Shown piece by piece: positions 59,101-64,000 of a DNA stretch of 64,000 nt. How positions within the stretch are numbered: the first letter of the stretch is position 1; every line of letters starts with the position of its first letter. A program made the translations under genes and the position numbers. Location of the stretch: NCBI RefSeq assembly GCF_013410565.1, contig NZ_JACCFO010000001.1, positions 248,001 through 312,000 of the forward strand, given 5' to 3'. The notes beneath the pieces were generated by a model. It did not search any database. It saw nothing but the letters and a program-made list of their open reading frames with translations, and was not told the DNA's origin. This DNA is from Streptomonospora nanhaiensis (GTDB lineage Bacteria > Actinomycetota > Actinomycetes > Streptosporangiales > Streptosporangiaceae).

Positions 59101-59814
59101 TTCGTCGCCGACGCCTCCCACGAGCTGCGCACGCCGCTGTCGTCCATCCGCGGGTTCGCCGAGCTGTACCGGCAGGGCCGCGCCCAGGGCGTGGTCGCCC
59201 CCGACGAGCGCGCCGACCGCTGGATGTCGCGGATCGAGGACGAGGCCGCCCGCATGGCCGGCCTCGTGGACGACCTGCTGGTGCTGGCGCGCTTCGACGA
59301 GGCGCCCGAGCTGGAGCGCGAACCGGTCGAACTGGGCGAGATCGCCGAGCGGGTGGCCGCCGCCATCGGCGCCCGCGCCCCGGCGACCCCGATCACCGTG
59401 GACGCGCCGGAACCGGTCACCGTCACCGGCGACCGCGACCGGATCCGCCAGGTCGTGGAGAACCTCGTCGGCAACGCCGCCGCCCACACCCCGCCCGGCA
59501 CCCCGGTGCGCGTGGCCGTCGCGGCCCGCCCCGCGCCGCCCGCCGACGGCGCCGCCGCCGTCGGCGCGCTTCCCCCGGGCACCGCGCGGGCGGCCGTGGT
59601 CGCCGTGCACGACGACGGCCCCGGGATCGCCCCCGAGGACCTGGCGCACGTCTTCGACCGCTTCTACCGGGTGGACCAGGCGCGTTCGCGCGGCGGAGCG
59701 GGACTGGGGCTGTCCATCAGCGCCGCGTTCGTCGCCGCCCACGGCGGCCGCATCACGGCCGACTCCGCACCCGGGCGCGGCACCGACTTCACCGTGGTCC
59801 TGCCGATGGCCTGA
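59098..59814 (+). pseudogene. Sensor histidine kinase, 5'-truncated remnant
   Basis: From about 59098 the plus strand encodes the C-terminal half of an OmpR-type kinase: [24 protein letters not shown] with the phospho-His, [23 protein letters not shown], the N-box [14 protein letters not shown]1 [16 protein letters not shown] and F/G2 [22 protein letters not shown]. Sensor, membrane helices and HAMP are missing; the sequence to the left belongs to the reductase remnant on the other strand. No cognate response regulator is next to it. A deletion between two divergent genes explains both remnants. Confidence 0.85.
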
Positions 59815-59936
59815 GCCCCCGGCGCCCCAACGAGGCGGCCTGCGGCGCCCCCGGAAGGAGCGTGCGGCCGGGCCCGGCGGCCCCGCAACGCCCGGTGCGG
59901 GGGATTGCGGCGAAAAGCGGCGGATATCCTCTGGCT

Positions 59937-61184
59937 ATGCGTTCTTGGCCCGCGCCCGACCTCGTCCGGCTGCCCGGCAGCGGCGGCCCGCTCACCGTCC
60001 ACGACACCGCCTCCGGCGGCCGGCGGACCGTCGATCCCGGGCCCACGGCCCGGATGTACGTCTGCGGGATCACCCCCTACGACGCCGCCCACCTGGGCCA
60101 CGCCTTCACCTACCTGACCTTCGACCTGGTCAACCGGGTGCTGCGCGACGCCGGCCACGACGTCGACTACGTGCAGAACGTCACCGACGTCGACGACCCC
60201 CTCCTGGAGCGCGCCGACTCCACCGGCGAGGACTGGCGGGCGCTCGCCGAGCGCGAGATCGCCCTGTTCCGCGACGACATGGCGGCCCTGCGCATCCTGC
60301 CGCCGCGCGCCTACGTCGGCGTGGTGGAGTCGGTCGCTCTGATCGCCGACTTCGTGGCGCGCATCCGCGCCACCGGCGCCGCCTACGACCTCGACGGCGA
60401 CATCTACTTCGCCGCCGAGTCCGCACCGCACTTCGGCGAGGTCAGCGGCTACGACCGCGCGCGCATGCTGGAGCTGTTCCCCGAGCGCGGCGGCGACCCC
60501 GACCGCCCCGGCAAGAAGGACCCCCTGGACTGGCTGCTGTGGCGCGCAGAGCGCCCCGGGGAGCCCGCCTGGGACTCCCCGCTGGGCCGGGGCCGCCCCG
60601 GCTGGCACGTGGAGTGCAGCGCCATCTCCCTCAACGAGCTGGGCATGGGCTTCGACATCAGCGGCGGCGGCGACGACCTCGTCTTCCCCCACCACGAGAT
60701 GGGCGCCGCCGAGGCCCGCTGCGTCACCGCCGCGGCCACCGGCACCGCCGACACCGGCCCGCACGCCCGCGCCTACATGCACGTGGGCATGGTCGGCCTC
60801 GACGGCGAGAAGATGTCCAAGTCCCGGGGCAACCTGGTGTTCGTCTCCCGCCTGCGCGAACGCGGCGTCGACCCCATGGTGCTGCGCCTGGCCATGCTGC
60901 CCCACCACTACCGCGCAGCCTGGGAGTGGACCGACGACCAGCTCGACTCCGCCGCCCGGCGCCACGGGCGCTGGCGCGCGGCCGCCGAGCTGCCCGCCGG
61001 GCCCGACGCCCGGCCCACCCTGGAGCGGGTGCGCGCGGCGCTGGCCGACGACCTCGACACCGCCGCGGCGCTGGCCGCCGTGGACGAGTGGGCCGAGCAG
61101 GCGCTGGCCGCGGGCGGCGACGACCCCGCCGCCCCGGCCCTGGTGCGCGACACCGCCGACGCCCTGCTGGGCGTGCGCCTCTAG
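59937..61184 (+). CDS. mshC: L-cysteine:1D-myo-inositol 2-amino-2-deoxy-alpha-D-glucopyranoside ligase
   Basis: The 415-residue enzyme joins cysteine to GlcN-inositol, the ATP-using step of mycothiol synthesis. It is a cysteinyl-tRNA synthetase homologue: zinc Cys in [14 protein letters not shown] motif [19 protein letters not shown], zinc-site WHVECSAIS and [14 protein letters not shown], and KMSKS in [13 protein letters not shown]. It lacks the tRNA-binding C-terminus, as expected for MshC. It starts [14 protein letters not shown] at ATG 59937. Confidence 0.97.
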   Translation: MRSWPAPDLVRLPGSGGPLTVHDTASGGRRTVDPGPTARMYVCGITPYDAAHLGHAFTYLTFDLVNRVLRDAGHDVDYVQNVTDVDDPLLERADSTGEDWRALAEREIALFRDDMAALRILPPRAYVGVVESVALIADFVARIRATGAAYDLDGDIYFAAESAPHFGEVSGYDRARMLELFPERGGDPDRPGKKDPLDWLLWRAERPGEPAWDSPLGRGRPGWHVECSAISLNELGMGFDISGGGDDLVFPHHEMGAAEARCVTAAATGTADTGPHARAYMHVGMVGLDGEKMSKSRGNLVFVSRLRERGVDPMVLRLAMLPHHYRAAWEWTDDQLDSAARRHGRWRAAAELPAGPDARPTLERVRAALADDLDTAAALAAVDEWAEQALAAGGDDPAAPALVRDTADALLGVRL

Positions 61185-61333
61185 CCGCACGACCCGCATG
61201 CCGCGCGGCGGGCCGGGCCCGCCGCGCGGCATCTCGGCCCCCAGGTCGGGCGGGTCCGCGGGGTGCGGCCACTTGTGGCCGCAAGCGCTTGTTCGGTCAC
61301 ACCCGGTGGCCCGGCCGTGGTGGGATGGGGGCC

Positions 61334-61750
61334 ATGAGCACCCCCACACAGACCAGCTCCGCCGCCGCGCTCGTGCAAGCGTTCGTCGCGACCGGAGACA
61401 CCCTGTCCGACCGCGCCGACCTCGCGCGCTTTCTGCGCGAGCACCGGCTGGTGACCGAGGGCGCGATTCCGATCACCCTGGCCGACTTCGAGGAGGCGGT
61501 CTCCCTGCGCGACGCGCTGCGCGCGCTGCTGCGGCGGGCCAGCGGCGCGCCCGCCGAGGAGGACGTGATCGCGCGCGGCCAGCGCGTCCTGGACGGTCTG
61601 CGGGTGACCGTGCGGCTGGAGCCCGGCGAGGACCCGGTGAACCTGCTCGCCCCGGCGGTGGTCGACGAGGTCCGGCGCGGACTGGCGCGGATCGCCGCCG
61701 CCTGGGCGGCCGTGGTCGCCACGGGCGAGTGGCGCTCGCTCAAGCCCTGA
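61334..61750 (+). CDS. ABATE-domain protein lacking the CGNR zinc finger
   Basis: The 138-residue protein has the ABATE (stress-induced regulator) domain: LVQAFVATGDTLSDRADLARFLREHRLV at the start and LRDALRALLRRASG in the middle. Full-length relatives continue after WRxLK with the DNA-binding CGNR zinc finger. Here the frame ends at EWRSLKP and stop; the 80 bases after it do not encode CxxxxC or CGNR in any plus-strand frame. It is either a natural single-domain form or a 3'-truncated gene. ATG 61334 is preceded by GGGATGGGGG. Confidence 0.75.
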   Translation: MSTPTQTSSAAALVQAFVATGDTLSDRADLARFLREHRLVTEGAIPITLADFEEAVSLRDALRALLRRASGAPAEEDVIARGQRVLDGLRVTVRLEPGEDPVNLLAPAVVDEVRRGLARIAAAWAAVVATGEWRSLKP

Positions 61751-61823
61751 GCCCTTCGGGCCCCGGCGCCCCGCCCGGCGCGCGCCCGCCCAGGGCGGAC
61801 AGGGGCGGCCAGGAGACGCGGTA

Positions 61824-61888
61824 GGGGCCCGGCACCGCCGCGCGCCCGCGGACCCAGCGTCCGCGGCGGCGCGGCGGTGCCGGGCCCC
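61824..61888. terminator. Long nested hairpin, bidirectional terminator
   Basis: Perfect 20-base arms (61824-61843 and 61869-61888) enclose a second 8-base stem, CCGCGGAC (61846-61853) with GTCCGCGG (61859-61866). It lies between the convergent ABATE (stop 61750) and PAC2 (stop 61935) genes. Confidence 0.8.
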
Positions 61889-61934
61889 AGACGGCCGGGC
61901 CGGCGCCCCGGGCGCGCGCACCGCGCCCTCGGGC

Positions 61935-62795
61935 TCAGCCCCGGCCGCGGCGCCGCAGGTAGCGCTCGAACTCCCGCGCGATCGCCTCGCCCGAGGCCTC
62001 GGGCAGGTCGGCGGCGTCCTTGGCCTCCTCCAGGCTGCGCACGTAGCCGGCGATGTCGTCGTCCTCGGAGGCGAGTTCGTCCACCCCGCGCTCCCAGGCC
62101 CGCGCCTCCTCGGGGAGGTCGCCCATGGGCACCGTGGTGTCCAGGACGTCCTCGACCCGGCGCAGCAGGGCGAGGGTGCCCTTGGGGCACGGCGGCTGCG
62201 CCACGTAGTGGGGCACCGCCGCCCACAGCGACACCGCCTCCAGCCCGGCGTTCTCGAACGCCTCGTGCAGCACGCCGAGAATCCCCGTGGGGCCGTCGTA
62301 GGTGGTGGGCTCCAGGTGCAGCGCACCGCGCAGGGCGCCGGGCGAGGTGATACCGGTCACCGGCACCGGGCGGGTGTGCGGGGAGTCGGCCAGCAGGGCG
62401 CCCACCAGCACGATCCGGCGCACCCCCAGCTCGCGCGCGATCGAGAGCAGGTCGCCCGCGAAGCCCCGCCAGCGCATGTTGGGCTCGGGGCCGCTGACCA
62501 GCACGACGTCGTGCGGCGCGCCGTCGGGGCGGGCCACCGACACGCGGGTGGTGGGCCAGGCCAGCCCCCGGTGCTCGCCGTCGACCACGGTGGCACGCGG
62601 CCGGGAGACCTGGAAGTCGTAGTAGTCGTCAGGCGCAAGCGCCAGCAGCTCGTCGGCGTCCCAGGCCGAGGCCAGGTGCTCGATGACCGCGCTCGCGGCC
62701 TCACCGGCGTCGTTCCAGCCCTCGAACGCGGCAACCATGACAGGCTCGACGAGCTCGGGCGCGCTGTCGAGCTCGGCCACTGACCGCCTCCTCAT
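61935..62795 (-). CDS. PAC2-family protein
   Basis: The 286-residue protein belongs to the PAC2 family (proteasome assembly chaperone fold): VMVAAFEGWNDAGEAASAVIEHL, DDYYDFQVSRPRATVVDGEHRGLAWPTTRVSV, LVSGPEPNMRWRGFAGDLLSIARELGVRRIVLVGALLADSPHTRPVPVTG and SLWAAVPHYVAQPPCPKGTLALLRRVEDVL. The C-terminal part is an acidic helix bundle with repeated Glu/Asp. In actinobacteria its role is not established. The gene lies between mshC and metH, as in Streptomyces. ATG 62795 gives MRRRSVAELDSAPELVEP. Confidence 0.95.
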   Translation of the reverse strand: MRRRSVAELDSAPELVEPVMVAAFEGWNDAGEAASAVIEHLASAWDADELLALAPDDYYDFQVSRPRATVVDGEHRGLAWPTTRVSVARPDGAPHDVVLVSGPEPNMRWRGFAGDLLSIARELGVRRIVLVGALLADSPHTRPVPVTGITSPGALRGALHLEPTTYDGPTGILGVLHEAFENAGLEAVSLWAAVPHYVAQPPCPKGTLALLRRVEDVLDTTVPMGDLPEEARAWERGVDELASEDDDIAGYVRSLEEAKDAADLPEASGEAIAREFERYLRRRGRG

Positions 62796-62961
62796 CTTCG
62801 CCGGGCCACCTGGTCCGGTCTGGTGTCGTCGGCCGATCGCGCACGGGTCCGCGCGCCATCCAGCCCTACCACGTCGGGCGGTGGTGGCAACAGCCACCGG
62901 GCCGCCGCCCCGCGCCGCACCTGACACAGGGCCATCACCACCCTATGACCACGGCGCCTCA

Positions 62962-62994
62962 GGGCATAACCGTTAGACCGCCCGCGTTATGCCC
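62962..62994. promoter_or_regulatory. Inverted repeat between the divergent PAC2 and metH genes
   Basis: GGGCATAAC (62962-62970) and GTTATGCCC (62986-62994) pair perfectly over 9 bases with a 15-base spacer. It sits 129 bases before the metH ATG and 167 from the PAC2 start. The AT-rich tips stand out. It may be an operator of a dimeric regulator or a leader hairpin. Confidence 0.55.
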
Positions 62995-63122
62995 GCCGAG
63001 GGCAACCCCCGCCGGCCGCCGCGGTGCACACCACCGCCTGACCAGCCGCCCCGCCACGCCGATCGGCGCCGGGCACCCCCGAACCCGGCGGGGCCGCCGC
63101 ACCGACACTAAGGTTGAACGCT

Positions 63123-64000
63123 ATGAGTTCTCGACTCTCCTTCCGAGATGCCCTCGCCCAGCGCGTCATCGTGGCCGACGGCGCGATGGGCACGATGCTC
63201 CAGGCCCACAACCTCGACCTCGATGACTTCGACGGGCTCGAAGGCTGCAACGAGATCCTCAACGTCACCCGCCCCGACGTCGTCCGCGCCGTCCACGGCG
63301 CGTTCTTCGACGTCGGTGTCGACTGTGTCGAGACCAACACCTTCGGCACCAACTTCGCCGCTCTCAGCGAGTACGACATCCCCCACCGCACGCACGAACT
63401 CGCCGCGGCCGGCGCCCGCCTGGCCCGCGAGGTCGCCGACGAGAACTCCACCGCCGACCACCCCCGCTACGTCCTCGGCTCCGTCGGCCCCGGCACCAAG
63501 CTGCCGACCCTGGGCCACGTGCCCTTCGCCACGCTGCGCGACTACTACGAGCAGTGCCACCGCGGCCTCATCGAGGGCGGCGCCGACGCCATCCTCATCG
63601 AGACCTGCCAGGACCTGCTGCAGACCAAGGCCGCCGTGATCGCCGCCCAGCGCGCCCGGCGCGCCGCCGGCGTGGACATCCCGATCATCGCCCAGGTCAC
63701 CATCGAGACCACCGGCACCATGCTGCTGGGCTCGGAGATCGGCGCCGCCCTGACCTCCCTGGAGCCGCTGGGCATCGACGCCATCGGCCTCAACTGCGCC
63801 ACCGGGCCGGCCGAGATGAGCGAGCACCTGCGCTACCTCTCCCACCACGCCCGCGTGCCGATCACCTGCATGCCCAACGCCGGCCTGCCCGAGCTGGGCG
63901 CCGACGGCGCGGTCTACCCGCTGCAGCCCCACGAGCTGGCCGACGCCCACGACACCTTCACCACCGAGTTCGGGCTGTCGATGGTCGGCGGCTGCTGCGG
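63123..64000 (+). CDS. metH: Cobalamin-dependent methionine synthase, N-terminal part
   Basis: The first 292 residues are present and the gene runs off the right edge. This is the homocysteine-binding barrel: VIVADGAMGTMLQAHNLDLDDFDGLEGCNEILNVTRPDVV, DCVETNTFGTN, GSVGPGTKLPTLGH, ILIETCQDLLQTKAAVI, GLNCATGPAEM and, at the very end, MVGGCCG with two of the three zinc-binding cysteines (the first is in GLNC). MetH methylates homocysteine from methyltetrahydrofolate. No sequence resembling a cobalamin riboswitch B12 box is seen upstream. Confidence 0.96.
   Translation, partial: MSSRLSFRDALAQRVIVADGAMGTMLQAHNLDLDDFDGLEGCNEILNVTRPDVVRAVHGAFFDVGVDCVETNTFGTNFAALSEYDIPHRTHELAAAGARLAREVADENSTADHPRYVLGSVGPGTKLPTLGHVPFATLRDYYEQCHRGLIEGGADAILIETCQDLLQTKAAVIAAQRARRAAGVDIPIIAQVTIETTGTMLLGSEIGAALTSLEPLGIDAIGLNCATGPAEMSEHLRYLSHHARVPITCMPNAGLPELGADGAVYPLQPHELADAHDTFTTEFGLSMVGGCC

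Noticed and set aside
62796-63122. Possible cobalamin or SAH riboswitch before metH
   Set aside because: No B12 box-like core or SAH fold could be traced; only a simple inverted repeat is visible.

Overview
This is very GC-rich actinobacterial chromosomal DNA. Mycothiol ligase MshC, the TIGR03848/DUF3090/SCO1664 trio, an InhA-type enoyl reductase, a DnaE1-type polymerase, DmdR/IdeR-type iron boxes and frequent GTG starts all fit a filamentous actinomycete; Nocardiopsaceae (Nocardiopsis, Streptomonospora) is my best guess from overall gene style, not from a search.

Bases 1-12043 are the end of an iron-siderophore locus: the last adenylation, carrier and thioesterase domains of an NRPS, an iron-siderophore binding protein, a GNAT acyltransferase of hydroxamate-siderophore type, two paralogous EntS-like exporters flanking an MbtH protein, a siderophore-interacting reductase, and (after panD and two unknown genes) an FhuF-type reductase. 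Three 19-bp iron boxes mark the starts of the mbtH, reductase and fhuF units.

Bases 12210-15839 hold a DUF2306 membrane protein and a DrrAB-type drug ABC exporter, divergent from a TetR repressor across a clear nested palindrome. Bases 15938-20031 hold the most unusual unit: a 37-residue acidic peptide with an excellent ribosome binding site, a JmjC/cupin Fe(II)/2-oxoglutarate hydroxylase and a prolyl oligopeptidase. It looks like a minimal RiPP locus of a kind I cannot assign to a named class. Bases 21021-22831 hold two tandem Sfp-type phosphopantetheinyl transferases with mosaic divergence.

Bases 23064-35573 are accessory genes: a tiny membrane protein, a DeoR regulator, a polyprenol-phosphate mannosyltransferase, an FAD protein with a DHA2 exporter, a MacB-like ABC exporter divergent from its probable two-component system, a TetR regulator and a frameshifted MFS transporter. 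Bases 36188-44956 are mostly housekeeping: dnaE, an APH-like kinase, glutathionyl-hydroquinone reductase, then fabG, fabI/inhA and a third SDR. Bases 45714-50660 carry a RecD2-like helicase lacking a recognisable Walker A lysine, an aldo/keto reductase and an undecaprenyl-diphosphatase with a repeat-rich tail.

Bases 50821-64000 are the conserved actinobacterial mshC neighbourhood (TIGR03848, DUF3090, SCO1664, mshC, PAC2, metH). About 6.8 kb has been inserted between SCO1664 and mshC: a CtpE-like P-type ATPase, an NRDE protein, a second siderophore-interacting protein, and a head-to-head remnant of a third reductase and a histidine kinase that both lost their 5' halves. No tRNA, rRNA, CRISPR array or intact mobile element was seen.
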